This document shows positions 22,958 to 38,887 of a stretch of DNA of 64,000 nucleotides, in pieces. Every line of letters begins with the position of its first letter. The first letter of the stretch is position 1. Location: assembly GCF_000204055.1 (NCBI RefSeq), contig NW_006768765.1, positions 1,394,219 through 1,458,218 of the forward strand, read 5' to 3'. Position numbers and translations under genes: made by a program. Source of the DNA: Melampsora larici-populina 98AG31. Taxonomy: Eukaryota > Basidiomycota > Pucciniomycetes > Pucciniales > Melampsoraceae. The notes under the pieces were generated by a model. The model was not told the origin of the DNA, searched no databases, and worked only from the letters and a program-made list of their open reading frames with translations.

Positions 22958-24181
22958 ATGACTACAGTGCCTGTTAACCGAGAGAAAGGTGTACTAGGCC
23001 AACGAAATAAGGATCTGGGGGCAATGTGGACATCACTACCTGATGATCATGCACGAGTTTTCAAACCTCATATTTTTTATACTCTATCTGGCCTTCCTAA
23101 ACCTCAATCCGAGGATGATAGCGATGATGATCCCGAACCTGATGAAGTGTTACAACCTGAGGAGCTAGTGAAACTACAGGAATTATATGATGAGATCGTT
23201 TGTAAAGACAAAGTTGCAAAGGTTTATGCAAAGGTTGCTGCAGGTATGCCGCAAGGGACTTCACTTCCAGAATTCAACCGCAAGTCTCTCAAATGTGTCG
23301 ACCGCCTTCACAAACAAGTTAGTTTTCTTTCTCTAATGTTCAACCTACAAACTGATTTTGATTCTCCTGTCCTTCTTGAGATTCATAACGAGTCGAACCG
23401 AATGGAATTCGGGTACTATCTCATTGCTTCAGGTACTCACGCAGCTACCAATGGACAGGCATCTGAACCCGGATGGTGTCGCGAATACACTTCTCACCCT
23501 GATATGGCCAATTATCTTCACACCAAGGCGAATTTCTCAACAATATTTGCAACTCACACCCAAGGTCTTTCTGTCAACGAGGCTGTTGCAAAGCAAATCG
23601 GTCACCAACCAACTTCAAAGCCAGCAAAGCAAGCCTCACCTGGAGATCTATTAAAAGGCAATTTAGCTCGCAAGCTCCGTTCTGAAATAGGTCAGCCATA
23701 CATGTTTTTCTCCATCAATGAGAATATGAACTGATGCAATTCATCAGACAACTTGCTGAAAATCGAATCTCGAGGATTTCCTCGTGGACCCGACCCTGTT
23801 AACCTTTTACCAAGCAAGTATCCAAAACTGGAACTCATCCAGCTTCCGGGGTCGACGCTTACAAGTGAGAAGTTAAAGATAGGCTTTGACAAAATGACCA
23901 GTAGCACTCGCCAGCTTTGGCTCAATGACTTTTTAAACGGGAAATTCAAGATTAAGATCAAAAGCGTGCCTGGTGCAGATGAAATCGAGGCAGTAGGAGG
24001 AAGCAATATTGATGATGATAATAGAGAAAGTGGTCTTGCTCAAGGTAATAACGGTCTGGATGTAGGTAATAACAATCAATCACCAAACGTTGGAAATGAG
24101 CTCAATGATAAATATAGTCACGAGGAAGAAGAGGAAGAGGAATGGGGGGGTATTGATTTAAGTTCTTTTGTGCCCTTGTAA
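22958..24181 (+). CDS. Unrecognised protein, probably two exons, acidic C-terminus
   Basis: The frame opens at ATG 22958 (MTTVPVNREKG) and runs to TGA at 23732-23734; it then continues in the same frame to TAA at 24181. A 56-nt intron at 23690-23745 (donor GTCAGC, CTGAT branch-like site, acceptor CAG) keeps the frame and removes the stop, giving about 388 residues. Visible features: an acidic stretch PQSEDDSDDDPEPDEVLQPE near residue 50, a compact middle block with FGYYLIASGTH and GWCREYTSHPDMANYL, and an Asp/Asn/Glu-rich tail. I recognise no catalytic motif. The composition and location suggest a lineage-specific, possibly multicopy or transposon-linked family; this is inference. If the intron is not used the gene is interrupted. 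Confidence 0.6.
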
Positions 24182-25779
24182 AATCGCAAGGTTCATTTTT
24201 GGGGCTTTAATCAGTTTTGTCAAAAAGGCCACCTTATCATCGTCTTTGGTGTTCCTCTGTTGATTCTTGTCATATTAAATGCAAACCATTTGTATTTTGC
24301 GGACAGCTTGTATTTGATTTTATCTTTGTCTTAGACAAAGATCTCAATTCCTGTTTACTTATCTCGTTTATGTTGTCTATCTGCTACATGGTGTGTTTCT
24401 CTTAACAATTCTTTGCTTTCAACAGTCGTAGTCTGAAACTACATGGTTTGAGAAGTCTCCTTTCTTCTCTTTCCTTCAAAAACTATGTTTCTTTTCAATT
24501 GAATTGATGATCTAAACTTCAATCGAGCCAACTTGAGTTGAATTATACAGAAGGTTGACTATTTACTTATACCTCAATAAAGTCGGTCAAAGTTGAGTTT
24601 AAAGAAACGTTGTAGGTGATGGTTAATGAAAGGCATACACTTTCAAGTGCTCATCGATTCTCGGAAACTGGTTGTTTATTTCAATTTTTTTATCTCTTTG
24701 TTTTGGTTTTAGGTTAATAGATACAAGTAAAGATTATGGAACCATGTCATGGATGGTGCGAGGTTCGATGATAAGATGTGAACGAATCGGTATAAAAAGT
24801 TACCTTCCTACCTATAACTGAAGTGCAAAGAAGATTGTAATTTCAGTACTATTGTTCAAAGCTGAATAGACTGAATAATGCCAACTTGAATTACCTGTAG
24901 ATTGATCGTGCTGAGTTGAGTGGTAGGTAATGTTGAATAGTGGTAGTATTTGACGCATATTGGTAGTTCTTATGATGAGTAAGTTATGAAGGAAGGGGTG
25001 TATAAGGTTTCACGAATCGAGAAGATAAGGAAGGATGTGATCATTTTGATTGGATTTGATAATCGATCTAAAGGTAAGGAGGTTTGGTGTGAGGAGTGTA
25101 AGACTTGGTGAAAAAAAGATAAAACCGTGCCAGACGAGTCTGGGATTACAAGATGGATGAGTCTCCAAGGAAGACTGGTGCCAGCCGCGTGTATGACTTG
25201 AAGACAGGTCTGTGGTTTGTGGACGGGTCTGTGGCTTGCAGACGAGTCTGGGAGTGAAGCACTTGTGCTGAGAGGGATCCCCTGGACGGGTCTAGACTGT
25301 CGAGGCGTCTAGCAGTGAGGGATCGGTGTCACTCCGATGAGATTGACACAATTTTCATCGGTTAGTATCCGACGGGTCTGGTATGCACAGGTGCCAAAAA
25401 AAAAAAAAAAGTACACACTCAGACATCCGAAAAGTCAAACGAAATCCCTTGCTCCGACTAGATGGCCGCCCTTCCGAAGGTATATTAGTCAGTTACTTAA
25501 TTTAACTAGTTTTGTTAGTGTTGTATGCAATTAAAGCCAAAAGCACTTTAAAGGAAAAAAAAAATTACCTAGCTTGCTACACATCAATCTGAAACATATG
25601 GTCATATCAAAGCCATATCATCATGATATATAAGCTTGCTGTGGATCTTTGTCCATGGTACCGCAAGACAACATTGACGAATGTCTCTTGGCGTCGAGTA
25701 AAGGAGTCTGAAAGATGAGATGGATTAAGATATCAGAACGGGAAGCCAAACTTGAATGTACGTATAAAAGAAAGAAAAC
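24182..25779. other. Intergenic, no gene recognised
   Basis: Follows the unrecognised gene. Apart from the short-motif array at 25,130-25,385 (listed separately) only AT-rich spacer was seen. Confidence 0.4.
25130..25385. repeat. Interspersed GACGGGTCTG motif array
   Basis: About eight copies of a 10-bp motif related to GACGGGTCTG (GACGAGTCTG, GACAGGTCTG, GACGGGTCTA and others), all in the same orientation, are spaced irregularly by 15-45 bp. There is no associated coding frame. Confidence 0.6.
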
Positions 25780-26268
25780 TTAGAGCATCTCCAACGGTCC
25801 TGAATCACCAAAAGGCGTACAGGCTCGTCTGAAAACATACAGTAAGCTGTATTTTTTCTTTAAAATGATTTCCCTCCACCGCGCACATGATGGAGGGACT
25901 TCCAAGGTCGTGCTCCTGCCAAAAACGCCAAAAGCGCACAATATTCCTTTTAAAAGTTGACTGATATCTCATTGACTATATACTTGATATGTACTTTCTT
26001 TCGATTATCATATTTATCTTTGGACGCATGTGGTATGATTATGTCCTAAACGTCGCCAATACTGCTTCCTGCATCTTTTGCGGAAGCCCTTCATGCATGA
26101 AGGTCTTGACATGCGATACCCAGTATCCCTCAAACCAAACTTCACACGAGTGGCCAGAGGTGAGAAATCTGCCGACCGGTGGAGGGTCGTTTTTTGACCC
26201 AACCCTGTAAACGTAACATACAGCTTACGTATCGTTACGTTTACAAGGCACCGTTGGAGATGCTCTTA
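25780..26268. mobile_element. PIF/Harbinger-type non-autonomous element
   Basis: The 16-bp terminal inverted repeat GAGCATCTCCAACGGT is perfect (25783-25798 and complement 26250-26265). TTA stands on both sides (25780-25782 and 26266-26268), the 3-bp target duplication of PIF/Harbinger elements. Subterminal ACATACAG motifs are also inverted. At 483 bp with no transposase it is a MITE or deletion derivative. Confidence 0.85.
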
Positions 26269-26347
26269 CAATCCATTCTCCTAGTCCAGAACATGCTCAT
26301 CAATCAAATGCACAAATTGACCTTAGCCTTTGTGACCCATCAAAATT

Positions 26348-27193
26348 ATGCACTATGTACCTGTCACCTACCATAAGATTTTGCTCGCTGTTTTCTTAAT
26401 CTCAGGTTTTTACTGTAGGTTCTCAATCTCCACTCTAACTTCTAAGCGTATGTGGCTCGAATCCCAGCATCAAGGGTGTCTTCAAACCTTGGCATCTGTC
26501 ATGCTCAGGGTCCAGAATACTTCGAAGCTATTCTTATACAATTTTGGCTTACATTCGGCTTACATTCTGGATTTTGTATGGATGGTATTGATAGCTTTTG
26601 AGAGGTTATGAGTGTGGATTGGCTAGAATAAGAGCGTTTTGGGACTTAGGAAAACCAGTCCAATATGCTCGAAAGGCCTTGTCGAATACATATACGTGGT
26701 CAGGAGAGGTTAAATTCTATGCGGAGGAATTCTTGCTTACTGATCTGATATCAAGGTGCAGATCAGAGATTTTTGATCGGGGAAATCTCTTGCTACCATA
26801 CCAAAAAATCATGAACAATAATCAGATCTTTTTCACAATAGACTCCTACATTTCGAGTCATATACTTAAACCATTCGGACCCCTCTACCACATTTCAAAT
26901 GAGACAGGTCTCGCCATAAAGATGGACCAGGAGGAGTACCAGCGATTGATTTTCGAAATCAAAAGGTATGTTTAAGGGTGCAAGCTGAGGATAGCGGTTC
27001 GTTGTGGGTACTTGTAGCTCCAGGGGAAGGAAACAGCAGGATAAACCATTCACACTGCAGCTTGAGAGGAGGCTTTGAGAGGCTTGGCTTCTGCCCCATT
27101 GTTTATAAATGTCCCAATGTATATATCAGAGATAAAATAGTAGAATCTGGCTTTCCTTTAACATCGTCTTTTGACGTAGATTTGAAAGAATAG
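26348..27193 (+). CDS. Unrecognised ORF cluster, possibly one spliced gene or its relic
   Basis: 26348-26611 begins with ATG and a hydrophobic stretch (YHKILLAVFLISGFYC) that could be a signal peptide. 26600-26975 is open in another frame (with SHILKPFGPLYHISNETGLA) and 26978-27193 continues with SGSLWVLVAPGEGNSRINHS to a TAG at 27191-27193. The frames could be linked by short introns, but I could not place canonical junctions with certainty, and the 26600 frame has no ATG near its beginning. The end lies only 2 nt before the ATG of the GH17-like gene. It may be a small secreted protein gene, or a decaying one. No family recognised. Confidence 0.35.
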
Positions 27194-27195
27194 CC

Positions 27196-28713
27196 ATGCC
27201 CCTTACGAGCTGTTTCGCTTTGCTCATAGGTATTTTTCTTTTCGCTTCAAAGATTGCATTATGTGATGATAAAGTTTCTATACCTGCTCAAAGCACCTGC
27301 AAAGCAACTCCTCCTGCGATAACTTCTAGTTGTTATCCATCACTTGTTTCTGATATCGAGTTTCCTAATACAACAATAACCGGAAGTGAAAGACCAGGAT
27401 GGTGGTGCCAAGCAAGAGATGAATATGGTTGGCTTGGTTTTAGTTATGATGTTAGTTCTTTTTCATTCAATCAGTATTAAGAGTTTAATAACCTCCTGTT
27501 TTTGAATACTGATAATTATTGAGATCATTGCGTTTCTTTTATCAAAAAGGTGGGACATTGTCCATCTGAAATGGAAATGAGTTTGACTTTTAATTGGATG
27601 AAAAGAAAGAAAAATGCAAGATATGTTAGGATTTATAGTAATTGTGATCAAGATTCATTTAATAAACATCTTATTAATGCTGCTGCAACTGCTCAAATTG
27701 GTGTTTATGCTTTGATTTGGTTTGGATTTCAAGGTGTGACCAAAATAAAAACAGAAACTTTTTATTTTCTTTGATCATTTAAAATATCATTAGAAAATCA
27801 AAAAACTTATCTAATCATTCTTGATTTTGAACTCTGTTTAGGCGATTCTGTTTGGAGGACTAGGAAAGAGAACCTACTGAAGGCCATTAGAGAAAATATA
27901 CTGGTGAATAACTTTCTCTCTTTACTTGATACTTTGAGAAATGATGAAAGAGAAAGATTTTGAATGTGCAGTTCAATTGATTGTAGGCTCCGTATACCAT
28001 TAGAGCGGTTACTTTAGGATCAGAGCCATTATATGATGGGGTTCTAGATGTCAAAGAATTATCAGACGAACTTAAAAAACTCGCGAGCGAATTGGAACCT
28101 TATTGGATTCCAGTCACAATTTCAGAGGTAAGGAACCAATTCCGTATTCTTTATATGACAAGCCACAAAGTATAATCACTGATATGACCAATTCAACATT
28201 ACTTAAGATGACTTACGGGTTTCAAATAAATGATAATGCACCCAGTATATTTGAAGCAATGGATCTAGTCAGTTTGAATGTCTTACCAGTATTTGATAGT
28301 CATGCTACTACTTCAAATCTAGCATGGAATTCTGTTGAATTTTGTATCAACTACGGAAAGCTTCATGGGAAAGGAAAACCAGTGGTGATCACACAAACTG
28401 GTTGGCCTAGTAATAAAGATCAAGCGGGGAATAGCAAAGCAACAACGGATATAAGACAAGAGAAGAATTACTTTGATTTGCTTAGTGATCATTGTGAGTA
28501 CTTTAAAGAACAGGGCGTTGGATGGTTCGCTCACAGTTGAGTCACATTGTCTGATGGCTTGATGAGTGTTTAAACACTCCAACATGAATGAGGCTTACTG
28601 AGAATTTTGATTTCTGATTTGTAGTCTTTGCTGAGAACTCTCTATCAGGATGGGGTGTTGTACTTGAGAATAGCTCAGAGAAATTTCCATTTAATCCTTT
28701 GACAAATTGTTGA
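27196..28713 (+). CDS. Secreted GH17-like beta-1,3-glucanase homologue with altered nucleophile
   Basis: Six exons join in frame (27196-27450, 27550-27733, 27842-27903, 27987-28127, 28208-28535, 28625-28713) to 352 residues. Residues 1-24 are a signal peptide (MPLTSCFALLIGIFLFASKI, cut near LCDD). GH17 features follow: GWLGFSYDVGHCPS, ARYVRIYSNCDQ, GVYALIWFG, then IRAVTLGSEPLYDG at the place of the family's VGNE acid/base motif (Glu kept, Asn replaced by Ser), DLVSLNVLPVF, and VVITQTGWPSNK at the place of the nucleophile motif (E)TGWP, where Gln stands instead of Glu. The end is HIFAENSLSGWGVVLEN. GH17 enzymes cut or remodel beta-1,3-glucan in walls. The Glu-to-Gln change suggests a non-hydrolytic, perhaps binding, protein; that is inference. 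Confidence 0.85.
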
Positions 28714-29011
28714 ATACCTATGAGACTTTGATGTTTTGATATTATAAAGATAAATCCTCGAGGAATGAAGGAATACCTTCACTTGATCATCAGTCTGAGT
28801 GTGATCTGATTGTTATTTGGTAAATTTCAATACAAATGCCTGTCAGTAATACAATTCTACACACCCATGTGGCGATATAGAACAGTGACCAAAATGAGTA
28901 AACCTCTATAAAACGCTTAGTGATGATAGCGCGGAAGAAATACAATGGTATCACAAAAAGCTGAAGAAATGTAGAAGCTTAATTGAAATTTTTTGTTTGC
29001 CAGTTTTCCAC

Positions 29012-29946
29012 TCAGAAAGGCTCCACTCTCCCCAGGTCGACTAAGCCTTTCAAATAACCTTGAATCCCACGAATACGTTCAGACGCTTCTTCTCTCAATT
29101 CTTGTATAGATCGACCAGTGGTGTTTGCCGGTGGGATGATGACCGTAACTGAGATGAGATATGTATCTCGCCATTCAATAGGTGGATCTGTTGGTGTCTT
29201 TTTTATCGTCGATGAAGTAAGTTTTTCAAACAAAATCGGAAAAAAAGACGCGTAAGCTTATCAATCTTAGACAAGTTCTGCATTTGAAAAGATGACTCAC
29301 CGAGTGAACTTGATAGATTTCCGTTAACACAGGACCTCGAGTAAAGACTAATCCTCGTCGATAGTATTCAAATTTGCGTCTATCTTTTTGTCAAAGAGAG
29401 TATTCCCCATTAGAGCAAAGTTCATTCATCTTTGAGATTATTGAGTAGACGTGCCTGTAACCAAGTGCACTAACGAACTCGAATGGTTCGCCTTCAAGAA
29501 CTGGACCTGTGTATATGGGTCGAATCAAGAACTCAGGTGAGAGTCTTTCGGGTTCAGGTCGACCGAGTGAGATCAAAGTCCTATGATGATCATCAATGAG
29601 TAGTCTGAGTTGGATGGATTAAATTTTAACGGACCATCCTGTACCAGTTTCTTTTGGTTGACTAAAATCTGGTGTTTGTAATGTATGCCTCAATCGTAAC
29701 ATTTGAGTATCAGCTGGGAATTCGTCCAATGGCCCTATGATCCGAAGAGAATGAGATTTAGAAGTCGAGATGATGACTAGCGATCGATTTCTTTGAGGTA
29801 ATGGGCATGTTATGCTAACCTCGATCGAAGATGACTTCCCTAGCCAAGAAATGGCATACCGAGTGACTGTGAGTAGCGAGTCGATCAAGAACACTTTGAC
29901 GAAGTTCGATTGAAACGAGACCAGTAGCTGAGATCTCTGTACTCAT
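29012..29946 (-). CDS. MED18: Mediator complex subunit 18 (MED18/SRB5-like)
   Basis: Minus-strand gene starting at ATG 29946 (MSTEISATGLVSIELRQSVL) and ending at TGA 29012-29014. Further segments are FPADTQMLRLRHTLQTPDF, TLISLGRPEPERLSPEFLIR, EGEPFEFVSAL, then RRKFEYYRRGLVFTRGPVLT and DTYLISVTVIIPP, ending RGIQGYLKGLVDLGRVEPF. The order of strands and the motif FEYYRRGLVFTRG resemble the Med18 fold, the head-module subunit of Mediator that works with Med20 in RNA polymerase II transcription. Three to four short introns are present; the junction around 29225-29300 could not be placed with a canonical in-frame acceptor. Divergent from GAL7. Confidence 0.72.
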
Positions 29947-30132
29947 AGCCTTCAGCTCTTTTTGCGTCGATGGATGTGGTGATGATGATGTTGAGATGGA
30001 GAAGTTGAGTGATATGTAGTAAGGAGAATGAGATAGAAATACAGTTTCCAGCTTGAAATTGAACTTTTGAAGTTCATGAAACCGCATACTCACTTCTGCA
30101 TTCCTGCTTCTGATAGATACTTGAACTCAGCA
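29947..30132. promoter_or_regulatory. Short bidirectional promoter between MED18 and GAL7
   Basis: Only 186 bp separate the start codons of the two divergent genes, so both promoters and both 5' leaders must share this interval (or extend into each other's coding sequence). No specific binding site was recognised. Confidence 0.6.
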
Positions 30133-31857
30133 ATGGAAGAATTCAATCCATCAGAACATCCTCATCGACGTTATAATCCACTCATTCGAGAATGGGTACT
30201 CTGCTCTCGTCAGTACATTCCATTCTATCATCAGCTTGCTAGTCTGCTTCTATCAAAAAGCTAATCGATTACATGCCGCTATATCATCAGCTCATCGTGC
30301 AAAGCGTCCTTGGCAAGGTCAAACAGAGCCAGCTGCGACTATCGATATACCTACTCACGATCCAAAGTGCTATCTTTGTCCTGGCAACACCAGAGCTCAA
30401 GGTCAACAAAACCCACATTACACCGGTACGTTTACTTTTGAGGTCCGTACCCCATTCACTCATCTTTCGCCTAGCAGATTCAAATTCCTCTCCTCCAATT
30501 TTGGTTCCAGAACGACTATGCTGCGGTCACGGATACGGAGACTGTTCCCGGTAAAGCATTTTCCACGTCTTTCGATCATTGTCGGCTTTTTCGATTCGTC
30601 CCGTTTCCCTGAAGCTTGCGAACCTTTGTCAATCTATTGTCCAATCAAGGCCATGATGACTCGCTCCCAAAAGGTCTTTTTCGTACTGAAACGGCACGAG
30701 GCAAATGCTTTGTGATCTGCTTCAATGCACATCATGACCTGACCATTGCGGAACTTGAGGCAAAGGAGATTTTGCCCATTGTCGATGCCTGGTACGCTGC
30801 ACGTCAATCAGAGACATTGGCCCGCTTAAAATGCAAACCAAGCTGATTCAAGCTTTCTTCTGATTTGCATAGGTGTGACCTTTATCGCAAAGTTTCCACT
30901 GAATATCCTTTTGTTCGTTATGTGCAGATGTGAGGACAAACATTTTTCAGACAATAGTCGATTCTGATACACGCGCCGGTCGCTGATGACATTTGTTGAT
31001 CGATTGATTTGTCAGTTTTGAAAACAAGGGTGCAGTGATGGGTTGCTCAAATCCTCATCCGCATGGACAAGTCAATTCATTTCACTTGACTCGCATACTC
31101 ATGATCTCAACTTCAACTCACATTGTGTATTTTTTTCTACAGGCTTGGGCTCTTTCATATATTCCTACAATTTCATCCAAGATTCTTGACTCCCAACGCG
31201 CTTACGCTGAGGAACCAACCGAGTCCAACAAATCAAATTCTTCAATGGTCCCTAGACTGACAGATGGAAGGCCATGTTTATTGTTGGATTACAGCCAAGC
31301 TGAGCTTAAACCAAAACTCTCACCTCGGGTGGTATATCTTTCGACCCACTTCATGGCCTGTGTACCATTTTGGGCTCTTTGGCCTTTCGAAATCATGATT
31401 ATGCCTCATAAAGATCACATTCCATCACTACTTCACATGTCTAATGATCAACGTACAGATCTAGCTCATACTCTCGGGGTGGTCACACGACTTTACGACA
31501 ACCTATTCCAGTGTAGTTTTCCTTACAGTATGGGTATTAATCAGTCTCCTCCTCAGCTTGAAGCCACTGCTCAACTTCATTTATCATTCTACCCACCCTT
31601 ATTGCGAAATGCGAGTGTGAAAAAGTTTCAAGTCGGGTAAGTCAAACTTACGCTATCTGAACCTCATAACAGCGGAAATATATTCATTGACATCATACGT
31701 CACGTTTTCTTATGTGTTTAGCTTTGAGATGTTTGCTGAATCTCAGCGTGACCTAACACCGGAACAAGCTGCTCATATGCTCCGTGAAGCCTTGTCTGAC
31801 ACCCACTACAAGAAACGTGCAGCTTGGTTTAAATATCAGCTGTTCTCTCCAAGATAG
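30133..31857 (+). CDS. GAL7: Galactose-1-phosphate uridylyltransferase
   Basis: Eight exons join exactly in frame: 30133-30208, 30291-30442, 30511-30550, 30650-30791, 30873-30929, 31017-31071, 31143-31636 and 31722-31857, giving 383 residues, normal for GalT. It swaps UMP between UDP-glucose and galactose-1-phosphate in the cytosolic Leloir pathway. Evidence: [20 protein letters not shown] at the start, zinc-type pair [38 protein letters not shown] with the active-site His-Pro-His (second His at about residue 172 carries the uridylyl group), and the typical C-terminal [11 protein letters not shown] and [17 protein letters not shown]. All key residues are present and every intron is GT-AG. Confidence 0.95.
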
Positions 31858-33032
31858 TTGTTATCAGTTTTGACCACGCGAATGTATGCAGAGCAATATG
31901 TATGTACAAAATGTGATTCTTTTGCATGAATAGGAAAATGGGAGTATCCAAGTAACGCAACTTACGCAAGGCCAGAGCAAAGTGCCGTTCATCTGTTGAA
32001 CTTGCATGATGGCCGAGAAGGGAAACCCCAGTTGAAACGCTTCAAGAGAAAGTGTTGTAGAATCTCTTATAAACAATTTGTACCAATGGTCCAGCTTCCT
32101 TCACCACCATTTAGTGGCATTAATTCATAGCGAATGAATTAAGGGAGCTTCAGGAGTGGGAGCTTCAGGATAATCAAAGGGTGCTGATTGTAGAGGCATA
32201 CACGTAATTTAGGGTTCAGTACTATACATTGAGAAGATTGAGTGAGAAGATTGAGCTGGATCCAAGTGGCCATCGGCTAAATCAGAAGAAAGGACTGGGG
32301 AAATGGAAATTGTGATAAAGGAGAGTCAGACCAAATTTCAAAGATAATTCAGGTGGGCATGAAGACCATAACTGGTCTGCAGTCTACCACGACGCCTTAT
32401 GATGTCAGCGTATTGGCTCTTTCAAAGTGTACGTTGTAAATAAAAGATACTAAAGACAGATATATGCTACACTTGCCAAACAAGCCCATGCTGAAGTATT
32501 AGGCCATCAGGGTCAAGTAACTTACAAACAAAAAGCGAGTTGAATGCTGAAGAACATAAAAGTATTTTTTTGATTTGACTTTTCGAGTTACATCATCAAA
32601 AGCGCATAATCAAGAGCTTCTCAAAGTACATAGAAGATACAAATAATTACACTCAAAGTATTAGCCCCCTTCCCTCCGTGTAGCTATCCGTTAGAAGAGA
32701 GCACTTTGAAAGTGATGATAGTGGCTATAAACAGATTCAGAATACGGACCGTGACACCCCTTGGGGTTGATGGCTACGAGTCAAAGAACGATAAAAGAAC
32801 GAGGAATGGTATCATTTGGGCATTGGCATGGCGCGAATTCCACTACGGGACGTGGGCGGTGCTGTTGATCGCTTTACTGTCTTAGAACGTGTGATTGATG
32901 GTGGCGCAGCGAAGCGTTGAATTTGGTCATTGAACTTCAGAGCAGGCCTGTTCAAACGGATTGAAATAAGGGCTCGTCAGTGCTCATTCCGTATGTCCGT
33001 TAACTGATTGATTGAATCAAAATTTTATAGAA
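31858..33032. other. Intergenic between GAL7 and RecQ 3' ends
   Basis: Convergent gene ends. AT-rich spacer; no gene supported. The small ORFs on both strands have no motif. A short inverted repeat GAATTAAGGGAGCTTCAGG with a nearby GGGAGCTTCAGG direct copy lies at 32,135-32,170. Confidence 0.45.
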
Positions 33033-37735
<4,703 letters not shown>

Positions 37736-38887
37736 CCAAATCCGATGTGAGCAATTTGAGGGTTGAGGTTTCTTTTGATCGAAAGGATTGTTCCAAGATG
37801 AACAATGGATGTTAATAAAACTTGGAATGGTAAAGTGAGTAAAATGGTCATGAAACTCTTTCAGTCGCGACTTGAATCAAGTTGCCTTCGCGCGTCAAAG
37901 ATATCAAAATCATACTATAAGCATACTGATACCTGAGCATTACTATCTATAAGGATATTATGCATAACTTGACATTTCAGCTGCTCTTCAAGTTTTCCTT
38001 TCGTTTCAACTTTCACATCTGTAGCCTGAGGTTCCCCCAGTTTTCATGATACCTTTATTGTGGGCGCAAGAGTGATAAACTCAGTTGCATAAGGGTCAAC
38101 CCAAACGCAGGATGAAATTTTAGCATCACAAAATGATCCTTCCTGATCAGCTTTGCTTTTCACTTGAAGCTCGTAATAGGGAAGCTTCAACTTGAGCGCA
38201 AAGCTTACAGACATTCTTAGTTGCCAAAGTCAAGGGGAAAATTATCTGTTTGGCTGTCCTGTTCAAATACCACATTCACTGTTGACAAAAGGTAGACTTG
38301 GCTCATAACATCAACAGACAGCTTGCATAAGGTTTGAGACATTGTGATCTGATTGAGCCGAATAGGAATCAAAGGTGAAAAGACACTAGGACAGGCATCG
38401 GTGTCAGGGATTTGATAGGGTGAAAGAGATAGACGTTGATGAAGTAGAAAAGGCATTTCTGGCGAATAGAGGCAGAAAGGCTCACGATTCTTCATTACAG
38501 ATGAAGTACAAAAGTAATCACCCTCCAAGGAGGGTGAGTTCGAATCATTCACGGAATTACAGAAGATTATCTGTTGTTCATTAAAATGCGTAACCGTTTT
38601 CTCATGTCACAATGGCCTCGGCATCTTGCACGTTTTCAAACATATTAGATAACTTTTGAATGATACAAAACATTGATGCGAAAAAAAGAGAAAAAAGCAA
38701 CAATGTAAGATGATAAACAAGATGACAGAAAAATTAAACAGACTAGAACGACCGCCATTGATGATACAAGAAAGATGAAAGAAAAGAAATTATTAAAGGA
38801 TTTGGAAAAAGCTAATCAAACAGTAATGAAGTTTTAAAGAAAAATTGATACTCTCCACTGTTGTTGGTCTCTTCAACAATTGGACTT
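37736..38887. other. RecQ 5' flank and spacer; no supported gene
   Basis: The first few hundred bases are the RecQ promoter side. A 111-codon minus frame at 38217-38552 has no recognised motif. A small hairpin CACCCTCCAAGGAGGGTG lies at 38519-38536. The rest is AT-rich sequence, including the 3' flank of the sugar porter. Confidence 0.45.

Noticed and set aside
21830..22960. Possible LTR-like region with AGTGTTC repeats and GTTGGAATCC
   Set aside because: No matching second LTR, no TG...CA ends that could be paired and no target duplication.
38217..38552. 111-codon minus frame near the sugar porter 3' end
   Set aside because: No domain, no intron structure and unremarkable composition.
38495..38560. 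tRNA-like segment with GAGTTCGAATC and a variable-arm-like hairpin
   Set aside because: The T-stem does not pair and no acceptor or anticodon stem could be found.
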